Below, one piece after another: positions 1 to 11,589 of a stretch of DNA of 64,000 nt. The position numbers and the translations under genes were made by a program. This DNA is from Anaeramoeba flamelloides (Eukaryota > Metamonada > Anaeramoebidae): positions 1,617,001-1,681,000 of the forward strand of contig JANTQA010000016.1 of the NCBI GenBank assembly GCA_027625915.1, read 5' to 3'. Numbering within the stretch: the first letter of the stretch is position 1; every line of letters begins with the position of its first letter. The notes under the pieces are model-generated. The model had not been told where the DNA came from. It saw nothing but the letters and a program-made list of their open reading frames with translations, and did not search any database.

Positions 1-1836
1 CATTAAACAGGCAAAGTCTAGAAGTGTAACAGTAATTAAATAACCGAGTAAAGAAAAAATTTTAATTGAAAATCTTTTTATCTCAATTCATATCATTTGA
101 AAGAAAATTTTTTTTGAAACTTTACAAAACAATGATATTTATTAATACTTTAACAATCTAAACAAATAAAATTAACCCGTATAAGAATTCGGAACGGATG
201 AATTTCAATATAAGAAATATCTAAAAACACTTTTATTTCACCTTAATTTACGAACAAAAAAAAAATAAATAATAATTTTAGTCTATTCTAAATTCCAAAT
301 TTCTAATATTTAGGGTTTTATAAAAAAAAATAAGAGCATCACAAACATTTAATAAATGAGAATAAAGTTAAAAAATGACAAAAAAGACAAAAAAAAAAAA
401 ACAATAAAAACAAAAAAAGACAAAAAAAAAAAAAGAACAATATATCAAAAAAAAAACAAACAACAATAAATAATCAACACTAGACCTTAACACAGCCTAA
501 TTAACCTTCAAATTCGCAAATGCAATTTAACGATCAAATCAAACAACTTAAAATTTACAACTCACTCCAGCCGAAAATTAGATTAGTGTGATTTATTGAA
601 CCAAAATACTGTTACAAAAGTACCAAATAGATGTTTAAAAACAGAATTTATAATTGGACAAAAAACACCTTGATTTTAAACTTGGGCTAATTATTTTTCA
701 AGAAATACAACAACACACGATATTCACAAATAGTACACCCAAAAATTCCTTTGAATTTTTTTTATTTTTTATTATGATTTCAATGGGGGGGGTATCTATC
801 AGGTGATGTATTATAATCATTTATTTTCATCTTATTTAATCATTTTTTTTTTAATGAACTAATGTTCCCATTGCTACACTTTCTTTTATTTTTTTTCTGT
901 GATCATTTGTCTTTCTGTTAATTATTTACCAAAATTTGACATAAATTTTCAAAAAAACGGACTCTATAAACTTATAAACTAAATGAAAAAAAAAATCATT
1001 TGATAAAAATACTCGACTCTTAAAAAAAAATAAAAAATCAAAATTAACAGAAAGAACTTTTCACAGAAACCCCCTTTTTTTCTTTTCTTCCTCTGTATAT
1101 TATTTTATGTATTATTTTTCTTGTATTTTTATTTAATATGCAACAAACGACTCCAATTCTTCAACATCAAAACGGACTATCAATAGTCACAAAATTTAAA
1201 ACAATATAAAAGAATCAGTCTTAAGAATAACAAAAAAAAAAATGATTTCAGAAAAGAATAATCCAAGACATTTTTAACTAATGGAAGAGACAAATTGAAA
1301 ATCACAAAAAACTAACCAATTATCATAAATATAAAACACAAGAATCAAGAAAAGAACCGAAACAAAACAACAAATATCAATAAACTCCGAAAAAAACATC
1401 AGTAAAGAGAATATTTCAAAAATTTAAGTACACATCTTACTGGAGAAAAAAAAAGAAACAGAAACAGAGTTTGAAAATTTAACAATAAAGATCGAAAAAA
1501 AAGCTGAATTTTGAAAAAGCTAAGAAAAAAACAACAAACAATCAGAAAGCTTATAATCAAGAACAAACCAACAAAAATCAAAAGAATTGGTATGGATGGA
1601 TTTTTTTTCTTGTTTTGAATAATCATTTTTTATTTTTTCTACAAGTAAATATCATTATCATAAGGTAATTACAGGGCGAGCTAATCGAGGACTAGTCATA
1701 TTCATTTTTTTTTTGGCAAAATACAGATCAAGGGAAAAAGTAAAAACGAAAAAGGAAAAGGAAAAGGAAAACGAAAAAAAAAAGAAAAAGAAAAAGGAAA
1801 AGGAAAAGGAAAAGGAAAGAGGAAACAAGAGGAATT
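1..1836. other. AT-rich spacer, no gene seen
   Basis: The stretch has poly-A and poly-T runs, a run of eight G near 785 and a purine-rich (AAGG/AAAAGG) tract at about 1737-1830. Open frames are short and of low complexity. I see no domain, RNA gene or transposon end. The purine tract runs straight into the RGS-like relic that follows and may be the Lys/Glu/Arg linker of a former gene. Confidence 0.6.
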
Positions 1837-2049
1837 TTGGAATATTTGCAAATGTCTTATGATTTTTGGGAAGAAAGAGGATCTTTTTATTTTTGGAAAA
1901 ACTTTATGATTTGGCTAACAACCGATCAAAAGCAATCTAATTTATTTTTACAAATATACACCAGATATATTAATCAAATGAGGAATAAACAAAACTTATC
2001 AATTGGAAAAGAAAAAATAGAACACTCATACCAAAAGTATATGTGTTGA
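1837..2049 (+). pseudogene. RGS-domain-like gene fragment
   Basis: An open frame of about 70 codons, ending at a TGA, resembles the first two thirds of an RGS domain (regulator of G-protein signalling, a GTPase activator for G-alpha). The aromatic block FYFWKNF matches the place where RGS proteins have ENIxFWxxCExF. IYTRYINQ matches the IYxxYI helix, and QNLSIGKEKIEHSYQK matches the xNLDxxTRxxI segment. The last RGS helices, with the DSYPRFL-type motif, are not found after the stop. The fragment begins right after a purine-rich Lys/Arg/Glu tract and has no ATG of its own before the domain. It is best read as a truncated relic or a single exon of a lost gene. The family call rests on pattern similarity only. 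Confidence 0.35.
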
Positions 2050-2151
2050 GAACGGGAAGAAAAAAAAACACAACCGTTATCGTCGATGAAGGTATTGAAA
2101 GCAAACAGATGCAAAGCTTGTAACATGAATAAATGGAGAAACTCACAAGGA

Positions 2152-2154
<3 letters not shown>

Positions 2155-2187
<33 letters not shown>
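2155..2187 (+). repeat. Poly-A tract of 33
   Basis: An uninterrupted run of 33 A lies between two coding-like relics on opposite strands. It could be ordinary slippage or the tail of a retrocopied sequence ending here. No target duplication was recognised around it. Confidence 0.7.
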
Positions 2188-2190
<3 letters not shown>

Positions 2191-2191
2191 T

Positions 2192-2368
2192 CTATATAAA
2201 AAAATTCCATCTAAAATAGCATCCCAATGAGCCATTATCAAGTAATGTAAAACGTCCATTGATACTTTGTAAGATACTACTTCCACGAAGAGTAACTTTA
2301 GTACCTCCAAGATCTTTATGAAACTGGATTGGTATGGACTTGCTTGCATTTGCTAATGTTCATCTATG
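2192..2368 (-). pseudogene. Unrecognised coding relic
   Basis: On the minus strand one frame reads about 55 sensible codons, including IQFHKDLGGTKVTLRG, then INGRFTLLDNGSLG, and stops at a TAG at 2192-2194. Base composition is richer in G+C than the surroundings and the residue mix looks like a folded protein, possibly beta-rich. Upstream the frame closes, although an AG about 2366-2367 could be an acceptor. I do not recognise the family. It may be the last exon of a gene or a decayed fragment. Confidence 0.3.
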
Positions 2369-3325
2369 GGTCTTGCATTCTTTATGTGTCCGGTCTCTTA
2401 TTCTAAAAAGCTACAAAGCATGAACTCGCGCTTCAATATTTCACTGAAAGCTGAACTTACCAGATTCGATTCCTTTTTTTTCTTATTCCATTTTAATTAA
2501 TAGCTTTTTTTTTTTTTTTTTTTTAAAGTTAATATTTTTTAAAGTTTAGTACGAGTACATAATCACCACTTTCATAAGTATACAAGAGATAAATTATGAC
2601 TACATAAATACAAATTTGAAGAAAGAAAAGTAACTCTTAAAAAACGACAACCGTCATTTAAATGATTTTTAATTTTATTACAAATATATGATCTTTTGCT
2701 ACAAATACAAAACTAATACTGATAAATACATTTTTCAAAAAAAGTCGATCAAACTTATTTTAAATATTTTTTCAATCAGATCTTTCAATTCAAACAATCA
2801 AAGACACTTTAAACATTTATATTTTTGTGAAACAAACCAAGTTGACTATTATATTTTTAAAAGCATCAATTAAACTTTCGAAATCTGTTACATAATTTTT
2901 TTTTTTTTTACATTTTTTTTTTTTTCAGGAAAAAAAAAGCATTCATCAACAAAATGACTCTATTTTAAGACAAACAAACCAACTCTATTTTAATACTCAA
3001 AATTTTGTTACTTTGTAAAATTATATATTTTTGCTTCAAATAAAATTTTATTAGACAGAAACTGTACAATAATCAAAATAAGAATAGAAAACTCTTTTAC
3101 ACATTTCAAATAAGAAAATGAAAAAAATTAATTTGCTAGAACAAACATGACTCAGATGATAAACAATTGTTAGATTTTTGAACTTTTTAATTTTGCATCA
3201 AATTTTTTTAAAAAAAAGCAATTAGATAAAAATTTTTTTGTGCACTCCTTATTCAATTAAAAACAAAATAAGCTTGATAAAAAACACTTAAAAATAAAGG
3301 CTTTTTAATTTTTTTTTAATGTGAA
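2369..3325. other. Spacer
   Basis: AT-rich sequence with poly-T runs near 2505-2524 and 2899-2925. No gene, RNA or transposon end could be supported. Confidence 0.5.
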
Positions 3326-3611
3326 ACCAAAATTCTCAAATGGTAACATTTTTATGGAGGTAAAAAAAACAACTCTCAAATGATAAAACTTTTTATGGAA
3401 GGAAAACCAAAACGTTCAAATGAATAACTTTTTATGGAAAAAAAAAAAACTCTCAAATTGTAAAATTTTTGTGGAAGGAAAACCAAAATAAACAATTTTT
3501 AAACTTTTTATGGAGGAAAAACCAAAAACTCTCAAATGAATAACTTTTTATGGAGGAAAAAAAAAAAAACACTTAAATGTGAAAATTTTTATGAAGGAAA
3601 AAAAAACAATT
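3326..3611 (+). repeat. Degenerate ~40-bp tandem repeat, about 7 units
   Basis: About seven units of 36-45 bp follow one another. Each has a core like CTCAAATGATAA, then CTTTTTATGGAGG, then an A-rich linker with ACCAAA. Unit length varies mainly in the A-run, and several units have point changes. The array is minisatellite-like, with no coding frame through it. Confidence 0.75.
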
Positions 3612-3976
3612 TTTTTGTTGAATTTTTAAACATGGAAGGTAATCTAATTATAACTAAAGAAGATGATACGATTATGGTGTATATAATGATGGTTTACAAC
3701 CAACAGTAATATTTTTGAATGGTAATATTAAAACTAATAATAAAACGAAAAAGATGAAAAGACATTTAAACTTGAAACATTAGAAAAAAATAGAATTTGT
3801 AACTAATATTGCAGAAAAGGAAATACACAAAATAGAAAAAGATAAATGCATTTTGAAAAAATTTACGAGTAAGATACAGATCAAACATTTACAAAGTCGA
3901 AGTGATTGGAAGAAGAAGTAGTTGAGAATCTTGATTTACAATTATTTTATTTTAATTCTTGTTCTGTTAGGAATAT

Positions 3977-4039
3977 AGTTCATAGTTCATAGTTCAAAGT
4001 TCACAGTTCATAGTTCATAGTTTATAGTTCACAGTTCAT
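3977..4039 (+). repeat. 7-bp tandem array AGTTCAT x9
   Basis: Nine consecutive heptamers fill the 63 bp with no indels. Five are AGTTCAT and the others are AGTTCAA, AGTTCAC (twice) and AGTTTAT. A related heptamer, AGTTTAC on the minus strand, occurs three times at 23743-23767. Confidence 0.9.
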
Positions 4040-5622
4040 AATTATTGTTAATTGTTAATTCTTTATTGGATATTTTCAGAAACTTTATTTTTCTTTTCAA
4101 TTTTAGCTCTTGCGTATGAATTTAATTTTGTTTTTATTGTTTTTTATTTTGTACAATTGTTTTTTTTTTTTTTTTCATTATTTGATCTTGTTTATTTTTT
4201 TTTTTTTTTTATTTTTAATCATTATCATTCTTTTTTGTTTAAGGTATATACTTCCTATGTTATGAAGTGTTATGCTGAACTTTCTTAAAGATTTTGTTTC
4301 AATTGATAAACACTGTTTTATTATTTGTTTCAAAATATATACTGCTTACGCAGAGGCATCGGTGCTCAAATTCTTTTGATTGACATATCATCAGATTTGG
4401 AGACCAATTTTTTTTTTTTTGCCAACATACAACTTATTAATTTAATATCATTTTTTTTTTGAATTTTTAATTGTTTTTTTTTTTTATTATTTTTGTGATT
4501 AAATTGCATTTTATTGATCATTTACCAAAATGAAAAGATATAAAACTCAATCATTCTTTGTTAACTTTTATTTTTGATTTTTTTGAGTAAAAAACCTTTT
4601 TTGACAAGAGAAAAATGGTTAATTTTGAAGAGTTTTTTGTTTTTGTAAAGTGTATATTAGTGATGTTAAATTTTTGTCAAGTTATTCTCATTTCAAATAA
4701 CTTTATAAAACTTTATTATTTTACTTTATCTTTTTTGAATTTATAACAGAACTTTGCATATTTCATGTTAATTTTTACAATTCTGTGATATAAATATAGG
4801 ATCAACTTTTTTGCTGATTGTTACGCTTTGGAATTGAATGGCTGGAAAGTAAAACAATTCAACTAATCAAATCTGGAAAAAAATGCAAATGAAGTTATTA
4901 ATCATTTTGTTGGCCTTTCTCATTTGAAAATTAATCACAAAATTTTTATATATCCTAAAAAGTACCATTAAAATAGTCAACAAATCTGAAGAGTAAAAAA
5001 TTTTTTTGCAGTACTTTTTTTAAAATGCAAAAATATATCAATTAATAATCTATTGAGAAGTAAAACAATAAATAAAATCAAAGATATCACCAATTTTCAT
5101 AATTTTAATCATTCTTCTATTTAATTTACTCTTTTAAAACTGTTTTTTTTTTTTTTTTTTTTTGATTTTTATAAAAGAGAAACTATTGTTGAAAAAAAAA
5201 TATCCTACTTTTTTGATATGTCTGAAAATTTAATCATACAGTTACTGCAAAGCAAGAATACAAAAATTGTTTTAATTAAATGAAGGTTCTATTTCTATAA
5301 ATTGAATTTTAAAATTAGAAATGTAAAACAAAATACAATTATAAAAGACACTATATTAGCGAGATGCACAAAAATTCAATTGAATTTGATAAACATATTC
5401 CTTTATCAACTTTAGAGAAATGAATTATCATTTTTTTTCTTCGCTCTAGTGAATAATAAAAGTTTAGCGAAATCTTAAAAAAAATTACTAAATAAAAATT
5501 TTGGAATTTGGGAAGTAATGTCAAGTGCCATAGAGTTCCTAGGTTTATTTTTTTTTCGAAAAATAAACCAAAAATATTTGAAATTTTCCGTTTATTTCTT
5601 TAATTAAAAAAAATCTATCTGT

Positions 5623-5695
5623 GGTTTTCTTGAGTTTTCTGTTCATTGTGAAAATCTATTGATTTACAAAATAAACAGAAAATTCTAGAAAACTT
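5623..5695. repeat. Family H short palindromic element, copy 1
   Basis: The ends are inverted repeats of about 25 bp: GTTTTCTTGAGTTTTCTGTT on the left, and AACAGAAAATTCTAGAAAAC on the right. The middle is about 25 bp. A second copy with the same ends lies at 18960-19031, so this is a small dispersed hairpin element rather than a chance palindrome. Confidence 0.7.
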
Positions 5696-6111
5696 AAAGG
5701 TAAACAAGAGGAATTAAAAAATCAACCTTAAGCAATAAAAACAAGAATTATCATTTTTTCAGTTTGATTTTAAAAATTAATTCCCAGTAAAAAGATTTAT
5801 ACTGTTTTTTATTTGATTTATGCGATTTTAAATAATTAAAAATGAGGCAATATGAAAACCATTTTTTATGAGATGTGTCTTTTTCTAATTCATGGTTTTT
5901 TTTATAAAAGTTAATAACATTTTGAATCAAACTTTCCTTTAAAATTATTGTAAAACTAACCAAAATTTTAACGCTTGAAGATTGAAATATATAAATCTAT
6001 TTTTTTTGTTAATAAGGGTAAAGTATTTAACAATATTATTCCCTATTTTTCCAGGATATTAAATTTATTTATATTAAGATCATAAAAAATTTGGTTATTA
6101 AATAAAAGGAT

Positions 6112-6570
6112 TTTTTTTAATATTAGGAAAATTGTTGTGTAATTACTATTTATTTTAACTATTAAAAATCTTGTAAGTGATTATTTTCATGTTAGGTATT
6201 TTTTTTTCACTAGTAATAAACTTACCAAAGTTCATAAAAGTGTGGTGTCTCTATTATACTCAATTAATTATTTGATAGTATAATTAGATCAACTTTCTTT
6301 TTGAAAAACTATTGGATTTTAATATGTGTTTACCAAGAGTATGGAAAATGAAGATTTTTCTTCTTGTTTTTTGCTTGGTTGATAGGTGTTTTGAACAAGT
6401 GTAATATACTTTATCATCATTCTCACAAGTGGGTGGTTTAGACTTTTAATTGTGAATATTAGGAAAATTGATGTGTTGTTGAAAATGTTTAAAATCAAAT
6501 CCAATTTTTAGGAATCAAAATTTTAATAATCTTGTTAAGGATTATTTTCAGGTCAAGTATTTTTCAATAG
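6112..6570 (+). repeat. Diverged direct repeat pair
   Basis: The segment at about 6117-6210 returns at about 6453-6565. Both start with AATATTAGGAAAATTG and both contain AATCTTGT followed by GATTATTTTCA and a GGT(T/C)AGTATTT-like end. Its nature is unknown; it could be a duplicated spacer block or the two ends of an old element. Confidence 0.45.
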
Positions 6571-9500
6571 TTTACATTTTTATATTCTAACAAAAATTTA
6601 GAAAAAAATATTATTCATCGGAAAGCTTAACTTTACTAAAAAGATAAGAATTTTTTTTCAATGGCAAGAAAAAAATAGATTGCAAAATCAGAAATTAATA
6701 ATTGTTTTGAAAATATCAAAAAAAAAACTTCAAAAAACTAAATTAACTTTTATTTTAGTATCTTGAGTTTTGATTGTTTTTTAGTGTAATCCTTTATCTT
6801 TAAATTGTGTCAAATCTCTCTAGATAACCACTATCTTACCAAATATTGATGTAATAACGTGCTTGGGATAAGTTGATACTAAACTAAGTCATTAATACCC
6901 GATTACTCTACATGAGCTAAAAATTGAAAAATACAAATAAAATTAACACGGAAATAAATTAACGACACCATTTCAATTCTTCAATACTTTTTGTAAACTC
7001 AATTAGAACGACATTTTTGATTATTATTCATCTTCTCTACTTTGAAATTAAAAAAAAAAATTGTTCTTTAAAAAGAATTAAAAAATTCCAAGTTATTGTT
7101 TTAAAATCAATTATTTTTACCCTTTTTGATTTTTTAAAAATTTTAAAGTGTACTAGTGAAAATAAAAATGTCTAAATAATAGGTTTTTTAGAACAACCCT
7201 AATTTATAATTGTGTAGAAGAAAATAAAAACATATATTTTTTTAATTAATTAAAAAAGAGTTAAAACTGTTTTTCTTGAGAATCGAATAGTAGTCTGGTG
7301 TTTAAATTAGTCCTTTTGAAAAAGTTCAATTACTAAAAACTTTTTATTTAAAAGTTATTGGATTTTGATCTTTAAAGGAATTTCATATTGAAAATAATTT
7401 CAAAAAACAAAACTGTTATGATTTATATTGAAGTTACCACAATTTTTGAACTATTCTTATCTTCTTCTATTTTTATAAACTTTATATTTTTTTTTTTTGG
7501 ATTGAGTATGGTGTATTCAATAACCCTTGTTTTTGTCTTTTACAATTTTTCAAAAAATTTACTTGTTGTTATGAAATTTTTTTAAAAAATTAATGTTTTT
7601 CAGTTTTTATTTTGATTATGTTTGAAATAACTGTTTTTTTTTTTTTTAATTTTTCTGGTTATCCTTTATTTGTGTTGTTTTTTTTGAATTTTATAATTTT
7701 TTTACGTGTTTTTTATTTTAGAATTGATCATTTTTTGAACATCTTAGTTCTAAAATTTATAAAAAGGATATTGAACCAAAAATTTTATTTCTTTTTTGAG
7801 CCTTTTTGATTTATTTCAGAAATGTTCAAAAAAAATTTTTTTCTGTAAGGGAACAAGAAAACATGAACTTAATTTAAAGTTGATTTTTTTTATTAAAACA
7901 TATAATAAATTACAACACTTTAAAAACACAAAAAAACAACCTAAACAAAACAACAACAATTATTTCTTTTTGCAACATTTAAATTTTTGAAAAAAACAAA
8001 GAAATCATTAAATAAGGGTTCTTGAACATACTGAGTAAAAGGTAAATAGATTGGAAGATATTTAATAAAAAAAAATTGGTATTTGACGGTAAATTGAATT
8101 TTCTATTTCCTTTTTACATTAACTTGGTTTTCATAAGAAAAAAATTAAAATTTCAGATTTTAATCATCCATTAATTTTCAAAAAAAGTTGAAGATCGATC
8201 AGCAAAGAACCAAAATAACAAGTTTTCACACCTGCTCGTGATGTAGCCCTATTTTATTATTCAGGGATCGTAAACCTTCACTTTAAATAGACTTTGTTTT
8301 CATTTCTTTTTTTTAAAGGATGATAGTTTCTCTGGATGTTGTTGGTAACCTGGGTCAAGTGGTTAAAATTTACTATTGGAATTTGGTTTTTTCATTCTAC
8401 TTTTTATGTTCACAATTTTCTAAGAAAGGTTAGAAAAATGAAAATATCTTAAGGGACGAGTAAACTAAAAAAAATCTTCAAGTAAATTTACTAACAAATT
8501 AAAAAAAAAATGACCATATCTTGAAATTGAAAAATAAAGTAAAAATCTGATAACTACAAGACATGTCTTACTTTTAAATACTATTTTCAGAGATGAATTA
8601 TTGTTTTTAAAAGACTGATCCATTTTTCTCATTTTTGAAAAGTTTAAAATTCAACATATTTCTGAATTATTTAAAACAAATTATTTTCTTTGAAAGAAGA
8701 TTGAAATCTTATTGCCTGTAAAGGATTTATACCAAAATACACTTTAAAAATGAAAACTCTAAGTTCTAAAATAACCAAGTTTAAAAAATCTACTTAATCT
8801 CAAAAAAAATACAATATTTATTTTAAACTTGTAAAAAATATACGTTATTGATTCAAAGAACAGACCAAATCTATTTTTTCTAGGGATTAAATGAAAAAAT
8901 ATGAGAAAACGAACAAATAATCGAATTAAAAATTCTCCCGAAATACTTTTTTAAAACCTGGAAAATTCAACTTATTATCTCAAGAAATACTTTTTAATTT
9001 GATTATTTATAATTAATAATTATAAACCCAATCTTAATTATTTCAGTAAGTCATTAACAACCCAATGATGAAATTTATCAAATAGGTTTTACATTTATTT
9101 CTCAATTTTTTCAAGATTTTGCAACAAATAAAATAATTCAAATACATATTTCTAATAATAAAAAAAATAATAGATATTATCAAATACCTGATTTTAATAC
9201 AAACAGTTCCTTGTTTATACTCTTGGTATTTGAAAAAGTATATTGGCAAGTCTTTTAAATTTCAGGAAATTGAATAAATATTTGTGAATAAAATAAATGA
9301 TCAAATTTTTTAGATCTTCAAGGATACAATAATATTATTTTAAAAATACATGAAAAATAAATCAAATAAAGACACAACGTTACTTGTTCTTAAAGAATCT
9401 CAGAAATTACTAAAAGTGATATTTCTCCAAAAGAAAATTTTTTTGCAAATTTTTCTTTTTCTAATTTGATCCAAAAATCCAAACAAAAAATACCTTGATC

Positions 9501-9965
9501 TTTTAACTGAAAATTCGATTGGAAAAATGAAATCTTTTAAAAATGATTATTCATTTCTCTAAAGTTGACAAACGAAGTTTCTTATTGGGTTTAATTGTAT
9601 CCTTATGTAAATAATTACTCTATTACCTTTGGGAAAAAAAATAAATAAGAGTTACTAGTCCCTTAAAGTAATAAAAAATGATGAGTGAATCAAAGTATTC
9701 ATTTTGTTTGTCGGTTTTTGATCCGAACCACCAAATAATTTCATTTGATAAAAGAAAAAACAAAGACAATCTCTTTTTTTTTTCAAAAAATGGGTTATAC
9801 CAATACTGGAAACGATTACTAGAACTTTTTTTTTAGGAAAGTTAATTAAATTTTGATCTTCAACTTTTACAAAGTACCAACTCATTTATTTGGAACCAAA
9901 CGACAAAAAAGGAAAAACAGAAATTTTTCTCATTTTTTTATAATTTGTTTTATCAAAATATCAAA

Positions 9966-11207
9966 ATGTCATTTCCAATTGAATACCTTCCTGAACAAAC
10001 ACAAGAATGGATTTTTTTATTACACAAAAAGATTGAAATTTCTTCCAAGCATTACATCTTGATTTTTACAGCGCACAAGAATGAAAACAAGAGCCAGATC
10101 ATTCTACTTTCTTATTTACCCTTTAAAATCGAAAAAGAAAAAGAAAAAGAAAAAGAAATTGAGAAAGAAAAAGAAAAAGAAAAAGAAAAAGAGGAAGAGA
10201 AAAAAAGCACTACCGAAAAAAAAACATATTCGTGTGATGTTGAAACGAAAATGACAAAGAAGAAAGTTGACTCGGTTTTTAAGCAGATTGAAAACAATAC
10301 CTCTGCCTTTGAGTACAGTGAAGACGATGACCACTTCGTGTTGTCACTTGGCCTACAAGATTTTATTTTGGAAAAAAAAACTTTACCATATGTCGATCAA
10401 TACTATGAAACATTAGTGGTTGAAGAGAAATATAAAGAATACGAGAACAAGATTGAACAGCTGACAAATGAAAAAAAACAAATGCAAATCGATTTTCAAA
10501 AGAGAACAAAAGAACTGCAAGAAACGATCGAAGAATTAACCAACAAAAACAAGAAGCTTCTAATCGAGCTCGGGGATCTCAAAGAAAAGGAAGAAAAAGA
10601 AAACGTCACTGTCAATTTCCTTGAGGAATCAAAAATTCTTTTAAAAGAAAAAGAGAACCATCAAAAATATCGCACAAAGCTTCAAAAATGGTTAGGGGAG
10701 GCCGGCTTTAATGCCAACTTAAAGCTTCGATACTCGACAAGGAAGCATGGCTGGAGCAATCGAGTGTTCCATAAAAAATGTGATCGAAAAGGGAGATCGC
10801 TCACACTCATCAAGCTGAAAAACGGATCACTCTTTGGAGGATACGCCGAAGGGGAATGGTGGAGCCCACAAGGATCTGGAAAGTTCCACAATTCAACAAA
10901 TCAAAAATCGTTCATATTTTCTTTAAGATCCAAAAATAGCAACAGAAAGTCTTTCATCTTTAAGAGGAGAATATCAAACAACACTTTCGAAATGACATCA
11001 AACAAAAACTATGGACCCATTTGGGGTGGCGGCAAGGGTTATGATTTACTTCTCAATTTGGAAGCCCAAGACAATTGCTTTTCGAGTCTGGGCGCTTGCT
11101 ATTGGTCTGACTCTGCCAAATTGACCAAAAAAAATCACAGCAGTTTTTTGGCAGGAACTGATGATGATTGGGAATTTGGTTCAATTGAAATTTTTTGTGA
11201 GAAATAA
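9966..11207 (+). CDS. TLDc-like domain protein with KEKE tract and coiled coil
   Basis: A 413-residue intronless protein. Residues 1-55 are an ordinary N-terminal segment. Residues 56-80 are an almost pure Lys-Glu repeat, residues 145-235 are a predicted coiled coil rich in Glu, Lys and Gln, and residues 250-413 look like a TLDc (TBC/LysM-associated) domain. Hallmarks of the last part are LKLRYSTRKHGW, the strand GSLFGGYAEGEWW, KSFIFSLRSK, and the closing DWEFGSIEIF, which matches the family ending WxVxxIEVF. TLDc domains occur in oxidation-resistance and V-ATPase-associated proteins of eukaryotes and are common as coiled-coil fusions in amoeboid protists. The role here is not known. The start is the ATG at 9966; the frame is open a little upstream but has no earlier ATG. 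It ends with TAA. Neighbouring spacers are long, so it is probably transcribed alone. Confidence 0.85.
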   Translation: MSFPIEYLPEQTQEWIFLLHKKIEISSKHYILIFTAHKNENKSQIILLSYLPFKIEKEKEKEKEIEKEKEKEKEKEEEKKSTTEKKTYSCDVETKMTKKKVDSVFKQIENNTSAFEYSEDDDHFVLSLGLQDFILEKKTLPYVDQYYETLVVEEKYKEYENKIEQLTNEKKQMQIDFQKRTKELQETIEELTNKNKKLLIELGDLKEKEEKENVTVNFLEESKILLKEKENHQKYRTKLQKWLGEAGFNANLKLRYSTRKHGWSNRVFHKKCDRKGRSLTLIKLKNGSLFGGYAEGEWWSPQGSGKFHNSTNQKSFIFSLRSKNSNRKSFIFKRRISNNTFEMTSNKNYGPIWGGGKGYDLLLNLEAQDNCFSSLGACYWSDSAKLTKKNHSSFLAGTDDDWEFGSIEIFCEK

Positions 11208-11518
11208 GAAAATATTGTCAACATCACGAACCTCTATTTTACTGTTTTATGGCTTTATGAGCTAAAATTTGAAAATCATTTTTATATCATTCAATCGGAA
11301 TTAAAGTTTAAACTATTAAATTATGAAAAAAAAATTAAATCATGATTTTAAAAAATAATAAAGTACATAAAATGGTGGAAAAAAAAAATAAAAAATAAAA
11401 ATAATAGATGAATAAATTCTAATAAGAATACCATCTGCACTTGATGCTAATTATTGATTTTATTTTTATCTGGATTCGTAAATTTTATATTTTATCATTT
11501 TTATTTATTTATTCATGT

Positions 11519-11589
<71 letters not shown>

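Larger units (their letters stand above)
4040..9965. other. Long gene-poor spacer
   Basis: Nearly 6 kb in which all open frames are short, Phe/Lys/Asn/Ile-rich products of A and T runs. Apart from the small palindrome at 5623-5695 and a diverged direct repeat at 6112-6570, I see no gene, RNA or transposon ends. The slightly more G+C-rich patch at 8215-8365 has no open frame that looks like a protein. Confidence 0.5.

Noticed and set aside
7388-7990. Consecutive short frames, one rich in Phe/Leu that looks like membrane segments
   Set aside because: They are translations of T-rich runs with no charged loops, conserved motif or sensible start context.
8215-8365. Patch slightly richer in G+C than its surroundings
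   Set aside because: All frames have stops and none gives a recognisable peptide.
10112-10334. Minus-strand frames inside the TLDc-like gene, giving Phe/Ser runs
   Set aside because: They are the complement of the Lys-Glu repeat of the real gene.
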